Numbered from the stretch's first letter, positions 16,589 to 25,803 are shown. The stretch is DNA of 64,000 nucleotides from Paenibacillus illinoisensis NBRC 15959 (GCF_004000925.1 NZ_BIME01000002.1:186001-250000), one strand, 5' to 3'. Notes: generated from the sequence alone by a model not told the origin. Numbers and translations are program-made.

Positions 16589-16615
16589 GGTAGTATTATA
16601 ATCAAATTACCTTGA
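16585..16615. promoter_or_regulatory. Putative PadR operator (inverted repeat)
   Basis: TCAAGGTA (16585-16592) and TACCTTGA (16608-16615) are perfectly complementary 8-base arms separated by 15 AT-rich bases. One arm overlaps the -35 of the operon promoter, the position expected for an autorepressor. Confidence 0.6.
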
Positions 16616-16731
16616 GTGAAAAATTGTACGTTTATCCCATCATGTTATTCAATCGTTCCTTTTCGTTATAGAAATTATCCCGACATGGATTGGTGCATGG
16701 GCTGAGAGTAGAGATGGCGTGATAAACATGA

Positions 16732-16781
16732 AAAAACCTCTCTTGACGTTCATGTGGTCATGACGATAGGAGAGGTTGGTT
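16732..16781 (-). terminator. Terminator-like hairpin after the MetX-like gene
   Basis: AACCTCTC pairs with GAGAGGTT across a partly self-complementary centre (TGACGTTCATG against CATGACGATA). On the minus strand the stem is followed by a run of T, suiting the 3' end of the MetX-like gene at 16838. Confidence 0.6.
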
Positions 16782-16837
16782 TATCACTTGTTATTGAGTA
16801 ATGAAATGATAAGAGATGAATCAAAAGATGAGTCGGT

Positions 16838-17857
16838 TTAGCCGACTGGACTTAACGTAAGCAACCGTTTCAGATTGTCATCAATAAATTTGTTATCGGC
16901 AGGGTTAATCCCACGACCGGCGAAATGTCCCCAAATCGAATGAATCGGCTGATAGTCAGCATTAGGAATAAGGCCAGCCTCGTACTCGTTGTCTTCCGCC
17001 GTGCAGAAGAGATCCGTGCTACCTGGCATAATGCAGGCGAGCGCTTTAATACTGCTTAGCGCATGCTCGAAATTTCCGTTATAGAGGGGATTATCACTAA
17101 TATCGGCATGTTGGCCTGTCCATGACATGGCGAGAACATTGTGCGGATCCATAGTCATGAAGACCTCTTCCCAGAAGCCTGCCATAAAATCTGTTAATGA
17201 GTCGAAACCAAGCTCACGGTAAAGTTTCCTTCTATAGAAAGCCTGTGAAAATCCCCATCCCGCGTAAACTCGGCCAGCCCCGCGCATGTCTGCAGTGGTC
17301 AAATGATTGAGTTGTTTCGAATCAAATTGCACGGCTGACAGGAGGGGGGCACATACTCCTTCCAGGACCGCAAACGTATGAGGCCATGTTTTGGCCACGC
17401 CTGCAAAAGGCGCGATGCGTTCCACCATATCGGGATAACTTGCCCCCCACTGGAATGCTTGAATACCACCCATGGACCACCCTACAACAAGTGCAATCTT
17501 TTGTATGCCGAATAGTTCGGTAACTAGCCGATACTGCAGAACAACATTATCATAGATGGTTACTCTGGGGAAATTCGCCCGGTCAAATGGAGGAGGCGTG
17601 TTACTGGGAGACGAGGACAATCCGTTACCTAACAGATTCGGAACGATGATAAAATATTTTTCCGGATCCAGTGCCATGCCATTTCCAATCAACCATTCAT
17701 TTTGTACATGCTGGTCGCCAAAAGCCGTAGGATAGACAACAACATTATCTTTCTTCTCATTCAATCTACCGTAAGTCTTGTAAGCAAGAAAAGCATTTGG
17801 TAACGTCACGCCTGATTGCAAGGTTACATCACCCAATTTGAAGATGTCATAGTCCAT
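16838..17857 (-). CDS. MetX-like alpha/beta hydrolase or acyltransferase
   Basis: This 339-residue protein follows the homoserine O-acetyltransferase fold: TLPNAFLAYKTYGRLN near the start, a YFIIVPNLLGNGLSSSPSNT oxyanion region, nucleophile elbow GWSMGG at about residue 128, a catalytic Asp in PGSTDLFCT and a His in SIWGHFAGRG. True MetX enzymes need further homoserine-binding residues that I cannot confirm, and no methionine genes are near, so it may be an esterase or transferase of another substrate. It is divergent from a LysR regulator. Confidence 0.8.
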   Translation of the reverse strand: MDYDIFKLGDVTLQSGVTLPNAFLAYKTYGRLNEKKDNVVVYPTAFGDQHVQNEWLIGNGMALDPEKYFIIVPNLLGNGLSSSPSNTPPPFDRANFPRVTIYDNVVLQYRLVTELFGIQKIALVVGWSMGGIQAFQWGASYPDMVERIAPFAGVAKTWPHTFAVLEGVCAPLLSAVQFDSKQLNHLTTADMRGAGRVYAGWGFSQAFYRRKLYRELGFDSLTDFMAGFWEEVFMTMDPHNVLAMSWTGQHADISDNPLYNGNFEHALSSIKALACIMPGSTDLFCTAEDNEYEAGLIPNADYQPIHSIWGHFAGRGINPADNKFIDDNLKRLLTLSPVG

Positions 17858-17878
17858 ATTTAGTTTCTCCCTTCAAAT

Positions 17879-17893
17879 ATAATGACTCATTAT
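17879..17893. promoter_or_regulatory. 15-base palindrome between MetX-like and LysR genes
   Basis: ATAATGACTCATTAT is a perfect palindrome around a central C, 22 bases upstream of the MetX-like start codon. It is a candidate binding site for the divergently encoded LysR regulator. It does not follow the simple T-N11-A rule exactly. Confidence 0.45.
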
Positions 17894-17996
17894 GTGTGTT
17901 TCTTGTACTCAGTATAGGTCCGTGTTACTCTCAATAAAAGTGATTAAAACTCAATATAGTGTTCAATATTTTTGATAATAAGAGGAGGAAAAATAC

Positions 17997-18905
17997 ATGG
18001 AATTGCGCCAATTAAATATGTTCCGGACTGTCGCATCGACCCTTAATTTCAGCCGGGCAGCCGAATCTATGGGCTATGTACCTTCGAACGTGACGATGCA
18101 GATCAAGGCTTTGGAGGATGAGCTGGGTGTTCGACTTTTTGACCGCTTGGGTAAGCAGCTTGTACTCACAGGAGCGGGGAAACGCTTCTTAATTCATATT
18201 GAGAGTGCTCTGGATAAATTGGATGAAGCTCGAAGCGCCGTTCATGACGATGAACAATTAAGTGGAACCTTAACAATTAGTGCCAATGAGGTTCTATGTG
18301 CCTACCGGCTTCCAGTGGTCTTTCGTCTATTCCGCTCACGGCATCCGGGAGTTCGCCTGATCTTCCGCTCCGTTCCCAACCTACAACTGAAGCACACGCT
18401 TTTTGAGGGGACCGCAGATGTGGTCTTTATGTTGGACGAACCTATTCGCTCTACAGGTCTTGCAGTGGAACCGTTGGTGGAAGAGACATTCCGTTTCTAC
18501 GCTGCGCCGGATCACCCACTTGCGCAGCATACGGTATTAAAGCTTGAAGATTTTCACGGTCAAGTGTTCCTGACCAATGAGAAGGGCTGTACATATCGAA
18601 CCATGTTTGACCGGGCATTTGAGAAAAAGGGGATTGATACCATTACACATTTGGAATTTCAAAATGCCGAAGCGATTAAGCAATGTGCCATGGCTGGAAT
18701 AGGTATTGCGTTCCTGCCGGAATTAACAACGGAAGCCGAAGTAGATCGGGGTGAACTTATCGTTCTTCCTTGGAAAATTGCTGACTTGCACGTATATACA
18801 CAAATGTTATGGCATAAGGACAAGTGGCTTTCACCCATGTTGTTATCTTTTCTGGAAGCAGCAAGGGAGGTCATTGCGAAGGAGGAAGGGTTTGATCATT
18901 TTTAA
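17997..18905 (+). CDS. LysR-family transcriptional regulator
   Basis: This 302-residue regulator begins MELRQLNMFRTVASTLNFSRAAESMGYVPSNVTMQIKALEDELGVRLFDRLGKQLVLT, the LysR winged-helix pattern. The C-terminal two-lobed effector domain starts near residue 90 and resembles the CysB/CbbR type. The ATG has an AGAGGAGGA ribosome site. Divergence from the MetX-like gene suggests it controls that gene; the effector is unknown. Confidence 0.92.
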   Translation: MELRQLNMFRTVASTLNFSRAAESMGYVPSNVTMQIKALEDELGVRLFDRLGKQLVLTGAGKRFLIHIESALDKLDEARSAVHDDEQLSGTLTISANEVLCAYRLPVVFRLFRSRHPGVRLIFRSVPNLQLKHTLFEGTADVVFMLDEPIRSTGLAVEPLVEETFRFYAAPDHPLAQHTVLKLEDFHGQVFLTNEKGCTYRTMFDRAFEKKGIDTITHLEFQNAEAIKQCAMAGIGIAFLPELTTEAEVDRGELIVLPWKIADLHVYTQMLWHKDKWLSPMLLSFLEAAREVIAKEEGFDHF

Positions 18906-18949
18906 AGCTAAGGTGATCCGTAAGCGCTGAACGACGGATTAAGGAATGA

Positions 18950-18999
18950 CGGACAGATGTTGAAATCTTCAATGAGAAAGAAGGATCAACGTCTGTCCG
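18950..18999. repeat. Inverted repeat between convergent LysR and DinB genes
   Basis: CGGACAGATGTTGA (18950-18963) pairs with TCAACGTCTGTCCG (18986-18999) with one mismatch over 14 bases. No T run follows. It lies between convergent genes and may act as a bidirectional terminator or RNA end. Confidence 0.5.
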
Positions 19000-19040
19000 A
19001 TAACCATAATGGGAATGACATCAAAAGGTTGAGTTAGTAA

Positions 19041-19568
19041 TTATAATGGCACATCTACCGCATAACGATCGCGAAGAATGGACAGATGGTGCAGTTCATG
19101 TCCAACCAGAACATAAGCAATGGATCGAGCTGAAGCAGGATTATCACTAACAATTCCTCTACGCAGCCAGGCTTCCGGCGAGATGTGACGAAGCATGAGC
19201 AGGGTGGAGCTGCGTGCGGCCGCATATTCTTCGTTTAGATCGGCCACGGTGTACGCATCGAATGGATGACTTTGCATAAGGACATCCTGATCGTAACCGG
19301 GATGATTTGCTTGGTCGCCTCTGGCGATGCGAAGCAGTCGGCTGCTCATAATACGTTCATTATCCGTCAGGTGGCCAATGACCTCTTTTACGCTCCATTT
19401 GCCTTCAGCATAACGGTAATTCGCTTGCTCCTCAGTCAATGAGGACAGAACGGATTGTACGATATTGGATTGCTGCTCCAACCGTTCGATGATATTCCCT
19501 TCGGGAACCAGTTTTATGTATCCTTCATAATAAGCTGCATACTCCTCTGTCGTTGGTCTTTCAAGCAT
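19041..19568 (-). CDS. DinB-family protein (DinB_2)
   Basis: This 175-residue protein has the DinB four-helix layout with the metal-site histidines expected for the family: KWSVKEVIGHLTDNE gives the first His, and VLVGHELHHLSILRDRY gives the HxxxH-type pair near the C-terminus. Such proteins include metal-dependent thiol transferases such as BstA. No partner gene identifies a substrate. The ATG has a GGAGGCG ribosome site. Confidence 0.88.
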   Translation of the reverse strand: MLERPTTEEYAAYYEGYIKLVPEGNIIERLEQQSNIVQSVLSSLTEEQANYRYAEGKWSVKEVIGHLTDNERIMSSRLLRIARGDQANHPGYDQDVLMQSHPFDAYTVADLNEEYAAARSSTLLMLRHISPEAWLRRGIVSDNPASARSIAYVLVGHELHHLSILRDRYAVDVPL

Positions 19569-19966
19569 GGTAGCGCCTCCTTTGGATTTCTAGCTCTGGA
19601 TTTAATTGTAGTATATGCTTGGACATATTCTCAACCTTTCAATGGCAGGAAGCTGCTCCTTTATGGTGTTAATATTTAATAGGGTGAATTAATTCTAGAG
19701 CAGAATCCGGACGAAATGAACCTTGCTTTCTTCACGAATAAGGTCCTCGCTTGTTGTTAAAGAACCTTTTGTGTGTTATCTTTCGGCCGCCTTACATATT
19801 GACAAGTTGATAGAGCAGCTTCGTGTTTCACATCCGTTTCACGTTATCGTCTTACATTCAAACATGTGATGGTATAATAGAAAGGTCGCTAAATACGTTG
19901 CTGTGTTGACCACAGTGGTAGCGAGATCGCTAACAGGAGTTTATTTCAATAAAGGAATGATATTAC
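19569..19966. other. Non-coding stretch between DinB and HxlR genes
   Basis: About 400 bases between divergent genes. Short inverted repeats are visible near 19910-19935 (CTGTG against CACAG, and AGCGA against TCGCT), 30-55 bases before the HxlR start; they could be regulator sites. No gene is seen. Confidence 0.4.
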
Positions 19967-20338
19967 ATGACAGATTCGCTGAGACAAGATATCCGGGATC
20001 GATTGGCCCAAAAGGATTACCATTGCGAGAAAGAGTATACGTTATCGATCCTTAGCGGCAAATGGAAAGTGGTTATTTTATGGCATTTGGGAGTGGAAGG
20101 CCCTCATCGGTTTAGCGATTTACAAAAGCTCTTTCCTAAAATTTCACATAAAATGTTGACAAGCCAGCTGCGTGAGCTAATTGAGGATGGCATAGTTCAT
20201 AGAGAAGTCTATCCGGATGTCCCTCCCAAGGTTGAATATTCGATGACAGAAGTAGGAATGAGCATACTGCCCATCGTTGAAATGATGTATACTTGGGGTC
20301 TGAATCGGCTAAGTCAGCTTAAGGAAGAAATCAAGTAA
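19967..20338 (+). CDS. HxlR-family transcriptional regulator
   Basis: This 123-residue winged-helix protein has the HxlR signature: [49 protein letters not shown] and the wing VEYSMTEVG. One Cys lies in the N-terminal position often used for redox or aldehyde sensing in this family. The next gene, 164 bases on, is an SDR dehydrogenase, and an inverted repeat lies between them, so it probably controls that dehydrogenase. Confidence 0.92.
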   Translation: MTDSLRQDIRDRLAQKDYHCEKEYTLSILSGKWKVVILWHLGVEGPHRFSDLQKLFPKISHKMLTSQLRELIEDGIVHREVYPDVPPKVEYSMTEVGMSILPIVEMMYTWGLNRLSQLKEEIK

Positions 20339-20350
20339 ATGGATGTGGCA

Positions 20351-20366
20351 GTTACCGTTTGGTAAC
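20351..20366. promoter_or_regulatory. Inverted repeat between HxlR and SDR genes
   Basis: GTTACC and GGTAAC are perfect arms around GTTT. It lies 13 bases after the HxlR stop and upstream of the SDR gene, so it is a candidate HxlR operator. It has no T run and is not a terminator. Confidence 0.45.
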
Positions 20367-20502
20367 CACCGCACCAAAAAGTGCATGCTTTTCATTTAAA
20401 GTAAGGGCAGTTAGAATGGAATAGAAGTTGAGAACGATTGTTTTTAACGCTAGGTTTTAATTCAATTTAACTTATCTAAGATTCAAAGGAGCGAACAATA
20501 AT

Positions 20503-21219
20503 ATGCAGTCCATAGCAGGGAAAGTAGCATTAATTACAGGAGCGGGTCGCGGGATTGGTCGCGCGATTGCCATTGCATTTGCACAAGAGGGCATCCACGT
20601 AGGCCTTGTAGGCCGTACGCTTGAGAATTTGCAAAAGGTCAAGGAAGAACTTAAACCGTACAATGTGAACGTAGCGATTGCTGCAGCTGATGTGGCCGAT
20701 CTGGATTCCATTACAGCAGCAGTAGAGTCTGTACGGGGAGAGCTCGGAGCGATCGATATTCTAATCAACAATGCGGGTATTGGCAAATTCGGCGGATTCA
20801 TGGAGTTAACACCGGAAGAATGGACCAATATCATTGATGTCAATGTGAAGGGTGTATATTACACGACCCGTGCGGTATTGCCAGAGATGATGGAGCGCAA
20901 CGCAGGCGATATCATTAACATTTCATCTACGGCTGGACAAAAAGGTGCGCCGCTTACGAGCGCGTATACTGCATCTAAAGCGGCTGTGAATGGACTCACC
21001 GAGTCCTTGATGCTTGAAGTACGTAAGAAAAACATTCGTGTCACGGCTCTGACCCCTAGCACCGTTGCTACGGATATGGCAGTCGAGCTCAAGTTGACGG
21101 ACGGCAATCCGGACAAGGTGATGCAGCCTGAAGATCTGGCAGACCTGATTGTGGCACAACTGAAGCTGCACCCACGCGTATTGTTGAAGCATGCGGGTCT
21201 ATGGTCAACAAATCCGTAA
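20503..21219 (+). CDS. SDR-family oxidoreductase, FabG-like
   Basis: This 238-residue short-chain dehydrogenase has the cofactor motif [12 protein letters not shown] (residues 11-22), [10 protein letters not shown], catalytic Ser in [10 protein letters not shown] and the YTASK motif. The basic residue after the second strand ([10 protein letters not shown]) suggests NADP. It resembles FabG-type 3-ketoacyl reductases, but a lone gene behind an HxlR regulator is more likely a detoxifying reductase. The ATG follows AAAGGAGCG. Confidence 0.92.
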   Translation: MQSIAGKVALITGAGRGIGRAIAIAFAQEGIHVGLVGRTLENLQKVKEELKPYNVNVAIAAADVADLDSITAAVESVRGELGAIDILINNAGIGKFGGFMELTPEEWTNIIDVNVKGVYYTTRAVLPEMMERNAGDIINISSTAGQKGAPLTSAYTASKAAVNGLTESLMLEVRKKNIRVTALTPSTVATDMAVELKLTDGNPDKVMQPEDLADLIVAQLKLHPRVLLKHAGLWSTNP

Positions 21220-21276
21220 ATGGATAGAAGCAAAAGTGCATTGTAAAAATTAAAAATGTACACTAGGAATATACAA

Positions 21277-21310
21277 AAATAAGTCGCTGCTTAAGCGGCT
21301 TATTTTTGTT
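21277..21310 (+). terminator. Intrinsic terminator of the SDR gene
   Basis: AATAAGTCGCT pairs with AGCGGCTTATT around a small loop, followed by TTTG. It is a longer version of the AGTCGC/GCGGCT hairpin seen elsewhere in the window and may also work on the opposite strand for the MATE gene. Confidence 0.75.
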
Positions 21311-21355
21311 TTTGCAACGTTTTGGCCTAATCACACAAATACCCGATAATATTTT

Positions 21356-22708
21356 CTACTGTACAAGGTGTTCCAGTTCAGGCTGCAGTTTATTCCGCAG
21401 AATAAACATCATGGCCGCACCAACGAGGAAAGCAACAGCATCCGCAATAACAAGTGACCAGACCACGCCATGGAAGCCGTTCATATGACTCGCAATGAAA
21501 AGCACAGGAATCAATGTAACTCCTTGAATAATGGACATAACAAAAGCAGCGGTTCCTTGGGCAGTTGCCTGGAAAATGCCTGTGAACAGCGTCGTCATTC
21601 CTGAGATGAACAGGGACAGAAATGTCACATGCAGAATATAGCTTCCCATTTCAATGAGCTGCGGATCACTCGTGAATAGTCCGATTAAATGATCAGAGAT
21701 CAGATAAACGATGATGCCGAACCCGGCGGCTAGAACGAGAATGCTTTTAATCGTAAATCCAATGGTTTGTTTCATACGCAGCTTGTTTGCCGTAAACGTG
21801 AAAGCAATTAATGGCACAACTCCTTCACATAACCCCATTAGAATAAATTCAGGAAACTGCAGCAAACGTGATGCTATCCCGTATCCCGCTACAGCCTGAT
21901 CCCCATAGTCGGCAAGAAAATGGTTCAAGAAAAGCGACATGGCCCCCAGGAAGATACTCATGATAAAGACAGGAACACCAATTTTGAATACATTGCTCAG
22001 GATGTCTTTGCTTGCCTTGAACCATTTGGCAGAAATGGTTAGTAAACGGCTTTTATTCCCCATATGAAAGGCATAGAATGCACTCGCAACCAGGTTGGAG
22101 ATCACGGTAGCAGAGGCTACACCAATAACGCCCCAGTGAAAGACGTAGATGACTACCGCATCAAGTATGATATTGACGACAACACTGAGGATCATGCCGA
22201 CCATCGACGTGATGGCCGCTCCTTCGGAACGTACGATATTTTCCAGTGTGAAAAACAGGATTACGAATGGCGAGCCAATCAGCATAACGGTGACATACTC
22301 TTTTGTGAATCCAAATGATTCTGTTGTTGCGCCCAGGCCATGAACGATGGGATCGACCAATGGAAGACCGATGGCCATTACCAGCAAACCGAGAGCTAAA
22401 CTGCTGTAGAACGCAAAGGAAGACACATGTTTTACGTCATCATATTTCTGCTCGCCCAGCAAACGGGAAATAAAGGTGCCACTCCCTATGCCAATCAAGT
22501 TACCTAACGCCATGATGGCGGCAAACAAAGGCAAGGTTAGCGCAAGAGCGGTTAACATCGCAGTATTGCCTAGCGTACCGAGAAAATAGGCGTTCAAGAT
22601 GGAGTATATGACGTTCATTGACGTGCCGAGCATCATGGGGATGGCAAAGTGAGCTACGGCTTTGGTAATTGGTGCCTTTTCGAAATAATGGAGGTTTTCT
22701 GCATCCAT
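21356..22708 (-). CDS. MATE-family efflux transporter
   Basis: This 450-residue membrane protein has twelve predicted helices in two related halves: an early AVAHFAIPMMLGTSMNVIYS and LGTLGNTAMLTALALTLPLF, and a second-half start near NVFKIGVPVFIMSIFLGAM. This is the MATE drug/sodium antiport layout. The start MDAENLHYF at 22708 is preferred over the in-frame ATG at 22750 because GAAGGTAG lies at the right distance and the predicted transcription start is about 70 bases upstream. It is divergent from a TetR regulator with three matching operators. Confidence 0.9.
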   Translation of the reverse strand: MDAENLHYFEKAPITKAVAHFAIPMMLGTSMNVIYSILNAYFLGTLGNTAMLTALALTLPLFAAIMALGNLIGIGSGTFISRLLGEQKYDDVKHVSSFAFYSSLALGLLVMAIGLPLVDPIVHGLGATTESFGFTKEYVTVMLIGSPFVILFFTLENIVRSEGAAITSMVGMILSVVVNIILDAVVIYVFHWGVIGVASATVISNLVASAFYAFHMGNKSRLLTISAKWFKASKDILSNVFKIGVPVFIMSIFLGAMSLFLNHFLADYGDQAVAGYGIASRLLQFPEFILMGLCEGVVPLIAFTFTANKLRMKQTIGFTIKSILVLAAGFGIIVYLISDHLIGLFTSDPQLIEMGSYILHVTFLSLFISGMTTLFTGIFQATAQGTAAFVMSIIQGVTLIPVLFIASHMNGFHGVVWSLVIADAVAFLVGAAMMFILRNKLQPELEHLVQ

Positions 22709-22765
22709 GTGGGTCACTACCTTCTTCATATAATTTAGTATTGCTGACAATCTAACAGCGTTAGT

Positions 22766-22794
22766 TTGTGCCTTACAGTGTAAGATGATATCAT
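22766..22794 (+). promoter_or_regulatory. Promoter of the TetR gene at 22850
   Basis: -35 TTGTGC (22766-22771), a 17-base spacer containing an entire operator, and -10 TATCAT (22789-22794). The -10 shares the palindrome ATGATATCAT with the opposing MATE promoter. Confidence 0.6.
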
Positions 22795-22813
22795 GAGCGT
22801 ATGAACCTGTAAA
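22785..22813 (-). promoter_or_regulatory. Promoter of the MATE gene
   Basis: On the minus strand, -35 TTTACA (22813-22808), a 17-base spacer and -10 TATCAT (22790-22785). It overlaps the TetR promoter back to back, so one repressor could block both. Confidence 0.6.
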
Positions 22814-22849
22814 GTAAAACTTACACTGTTAGATAAAGGGCGGATATAA

Positions 22850-23530
22850 ATGAAAAAACAACAGCCACAAATTTCGGAAGATAAAATATTGGAAGCCTCG
22901 TGGGAACTTCTGGGGGAAGAGGGCATCCAGAAATTCAGCATGAGACGATTAGCCGATCGTTTGGGGATTCAGGCACCATCTATTTACTGGTATTTCAAGA
23001 GCAAGCAGAATCTCTATCAACGTCTGGCTAACCAGATATCGAAAATCATTCTGGAGGATTTCAATTCGGAGGGGAATTGGAAAGAGCAGTTGGAGGAATT
23101 AGCCATAACCATTCGAAGTGTGTTGAGTCGTTACCCCTGCTCGACGCAGCTCATGATGATGACGCTGCCTCATGAACCTGACATGATCCGATTCACCAAC
23201 CGTATGTTGCTTTGCGTCGAATCGACCCCGCTTGAGCAAGAGCAGAAATTGCAAGCCGTTTTAACGCTTACAAACTATGTGTTCTATTTCGTTTTGGATG
23301 ATTATCAACATCAGCGCAATATCACCGTGATGCTGGAGGATGAGGGAGTGGCTCCGGGCGGGCAGATGAACGAACTTCTGGACTCCATGACTGAGGCAGA
23401 AGCGGGACTATTCCGAGGAATGTACAAAAGCGGACTTTTTGAGGTCATGGGGACCGATCAGGCTTTTGAATTTGGTTTGAAGCTGATTCTGATGGGGATT
23501 GAGCAGGTTATCAAGGAGCATGAGAAGTAA
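22850..23530 (+). CDS. TetR-family regulator of the MATE gene
   Basis: This 226-residue regulator has the TetR DNA-binding domain: ISEDKILEASWELLGEEGIQKFSMRRLADRLGIQAPSIYWYFKSKQNLYQRL. The recognition helix APSIYWYF is of the TetR/TetR_C_1 type that regulates drug exporters. The C-terminal domain is acidic. It is divergent from a MATE transporter with three operators between, so it most likely represses MATE until a drug binds. The ATG follows AAGGGCGG. Confidence 0.92.
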   Translation: MKKQQPQISEDKILEASWELLGEEGIQKFSMRRLADRLGIQAPSIYWYFKSKQNLYQRLANQISKIILEDFNSEGNWKEQLEELAITIRSVLSRYPCSTQLMMMTLPHEPDMIRFTNRMLLCVESTPLEQEQKLQAVLTLTNYVFYFVLDDYQHQRNITVMLEDEGVAPGGQMNELLDSMTEAEAGLFRGMYKSGLFEVMGTDQAFEFGLKLILMGIEQVIKEHEK

Positions 23531-23671
23531 ATCGATATTCACAGCTCATCTGGGGATGAAGTCGCCCCGGCAGACCTTACGATGCGCTGCGCATAACGTG
23601 CAACGAAATAGAGACAGTCTATATTAGAGAAGTGATTGCCAAGGTACATTCCCTTGTTGGATTGTAAACTG

Positions 23672-23714
23672 AAAAAGCTGATGCGGGTGATAAGACCGTA
23701 TCAGCTTTTTTTAT
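23672..23714 (+). terminator. Intrinsic terminator after TetR
   Basis: AAAAAGCTGAT pairs with ATCAGCTTTTT across a GC-rich inner pair and loop, followed by a T run. It can also end DinG transcription on the opposite strand. Confidence 0.8.
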
Positions 23715-23787
23715 GTTGAACGCCCATAATTCGACTCTTTAATGAGTGTCTGCAACCAATCGTCAACAGTAGTATCCCATTTCAACC

Positions 23788-25803
23788 TTACCGTTTAATG
23801 CCCTTTTCGTGGACAAATTTCTTCAGTACCGAAAAATCCTCTGTCACCTTCTTAAAAGGCAAAGTTTCCAGCACTTGTTCCCGGTAATTCTTCCTGGCTG
23901 CTGCGCTAAGACGAGAGTCAAGGATGCTGAGCACGCCAAGGTCCGTTTCGCTGCGAATCAATCGTCCCGTTCCTTGCCGTAAACGAAGAAGCATGTCCGG
24001 TACAAACACGTCCATGAACGAATTGTCCGATAAAGTGGCCTTATACTCATAGATGGGATCGGACGGAACAGGGAAGGGCAGACGAAAAACAATGACTTGT
24101 GACAGGTCAGGACCCTCGATATTTACACCTTCCCAGAAAACGCCTGTACTAAGCAGCACACCTTTACTTCCCCGGAATTCAGCGATTACCCCATCTTGGG
24201 AAGATCCCTCCTTCTGAACATGTGCCGCCCATGGATATTTACTCTTATCTGAGATCAACTTCTGATGAACATACTTCATGTCTTCCTTGGCAGAAAAAAG
24301 GACTAGTGTTCTACCTTGGGTTAGATTACAGAGTTGAATCATTTCGTGGTAGGCTGCTTCAAGATACAGCTCGCGCTGATCGTATTGATAGGTTGGAACC
24401 TTGTTCGAGATGTACATCATGGCATGGTTCGTGTAATCAAATGGAGAGGGTTTGCGGTCCATATAATCGCCCCTGTAACCAAGCGATTGTGTTAAATAAG
24501 AATATTGTTCCTCCAGTGTTTCTCCGCCTTGACACATCGTGGCCGACGTGAGAATCACAGACGTCTTACCGTTAAATAACGTATGTTTCAGAAACTGGCT
24601 TATATCTTTGGGACAGATGCTGATCGTGGTTGCCCGAAGTGTCCTACTTGCCCAACTAAGATGATTTTCCTCTGTGTTAGCCAAGACATCCATAAGAGAT
24701 ATAAGCCCGTTCATAGCTTCATAAACTTCGTCAATCTCCCGCTCGTTGCGTGAGGTCAGAACCGATAAGCGAAGACTAAGGTCCTTCAAATGTTGGGAGA
24801 CTTGGCGAAATGGTATGCCTTGCATCTCAGAAATCTGGATACGGTCACTATCCTGTTTGGCCTCTCGGAGCAGGTCAGCGTCGATTTGTTTGAAAATATG
24901 CTGAGCACATCTTTTGATAAATTTGGATTGGGAAAGGAGAGTCTTGTCCATAGACTGCTTCATGAGCAATTGCACCGTGTCGTCCAGTGTACGGCAGATG
25001 CCTCTTAATGTGAACTCCAGCGTCCTTGCGTCTCTAACTTTGGCCTCCAGATTATGAGCTTCATCAATAATGATTAGAGCTGGTCTTTCTGTAATGATGC
25101 CCCGTGTTCCTTCTTTTTTCTTCATCAGATCCCGGATAAGCAGGTCCTGATTCACAATTATAAAATCAATCTCGCTTGGCCTTGCATTAATTTTGGCTCG
25201 CATTTCATAAAACATGCATCCATTTTTATGATGACAACGTTCAAATTGGCAATCATTTACAGACACGTTAGACCATTCGGTATCACTAATTCCACCTTGG
25301 ATGTCTGCTCTTTCATCAATTTCATAATTGATTACTCGCTGAGCAAGGGTGGACAAGGGGGAATTGGGATCATCTGGCTTGAACAACTCCGCAGCCCTGT
25401 TTCGGCAAGCATACTGGCCCATGCCTTTCCCTACGACAGAGCGAACTGTAGTGAAGCCGAGCCGGCTGCCGATGACGCGAAGATCCTTATGTATCTGTTC
25501 CGAAAGCTGAATGGAGGATGTGGCGATAATAATGGGCTGTTGTGAAACCTGATTAATGAGCAGACTGGGGATGAGATATCCAAAAGACTTGCCGATACCT
25601 ACGCCAGCTTCAATCATGGCATTACGCCCGTTAACATAGGCATCCGTTATATCCAGAGACATATCCTGCTGCCCAATCCGCTCGCGAAGACCCATTCGGG
25701 GAAAACGGTCATACACCCGAAAGATGCCTTCCACAAGCGAGCGTTCGAGGTCCTTTTTCGGTTTGCGTTTCTGTGATTTAGAGAGTTCATTTAACCAGTT
25801 CAA
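23788..25803 (-). CDS. DinG/YoaA-like superfamily 2 DNA helicase with Fe-S motif
   Basis: This 671-residue helicase has Walker A in EAGVGIGKSFGYLIPSLL, a DEAH box as IIDEAHNLEAK, and late motifs GVFWEGVNIEGPDL and QGTGRLIRSETDLG. Four cysteines, one in QYACRNR and three in NDCQFERCHHKNGC, fit the 4Fe-4S cluster of XPD/DinG enzymes. It lacks the exonuclease domain of Bacillus DinG. The TTG start at 25803 is chosen because GAGGTGA lies five bases upstream; a longer frame to 25935 begins with an untypical segment. Probable role: unwinding damaged or structured DNA. Confidence 0.88.
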   Translation of the reverse strand: MNWLNELSKSQKRKPKKDLERSLVEGIFRVYDRFPRMGLRERIGQQDMSLDITDAYVNGRNAMIEAGVGIGKSFGYLIPSLLINQVSQQPIIIATSSIQLSEQIHKDLRVIGSRLGFTTVRSVVGKGMGQYACRNRAAELFKPDDPNSPLSTLAQRVINYEIDERADIQGGISDTEWSNVSVNDCQFERCHHKNGCMFYEMRAKINARPSEIDFIIVNQDLLIRDLMKKKEGTRGIITERPALIIIDEAHNLEAKVRDARTLEFTLRGICRTLDDTVQLLMKQSMDKTLLSQSKFIKRCAQHIFKQIDADLLREAKQDSDRIQISEMQGIPFRQVSQHLKDLSLRLSVLTSRNEREIDEVYEAMNGLISLMDVLANTEENHLSWASRTLRATTISICPKDISQFLKHTLFNGKTSVILTSATMCQGGETLEEQYSYLTQSLGYRGDYMDRKPSPFDYTNHAMMYISNKVPTYQYDQRELYLEAAYHEMIQLCNLTQGRTLVLFSAKEDMKYVHQKLISDKSKYPWAAHVQKEGSSQDGVIAEFRGSKGVLLSTGVFWEGVNIEGPDLSQVIVFRLPFPVPSDPIYEYKATLSDNSFMDVFVPDMLLRLRQGTGRLIRSETDLGVLSILDSRLSAAARKNYREQVLETLPFKKVTEDFSVLKKFVHEKGIKR

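Larger units (their letters stand above)
22752..22832. promoter_or_regulatory. Three 13-base TetR-type operators (MATE/TetR control region)
   Basis: Three near-identical inverted repeats lie between the genes: CTAACAGCGTTAG (22752-22764), CTTACAGTGTAAG (22772-22784) and CTTACACTGTTAG (22820-22832). The pattern is CTWACASYGTWAG-like. The middle copy lies between the -35 and -10 of the TetR promoter; the outer copies lie beyond the start sites of each promoter. This is a textbook repressor layout for the divergent TetR. Confidence 0.75.
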
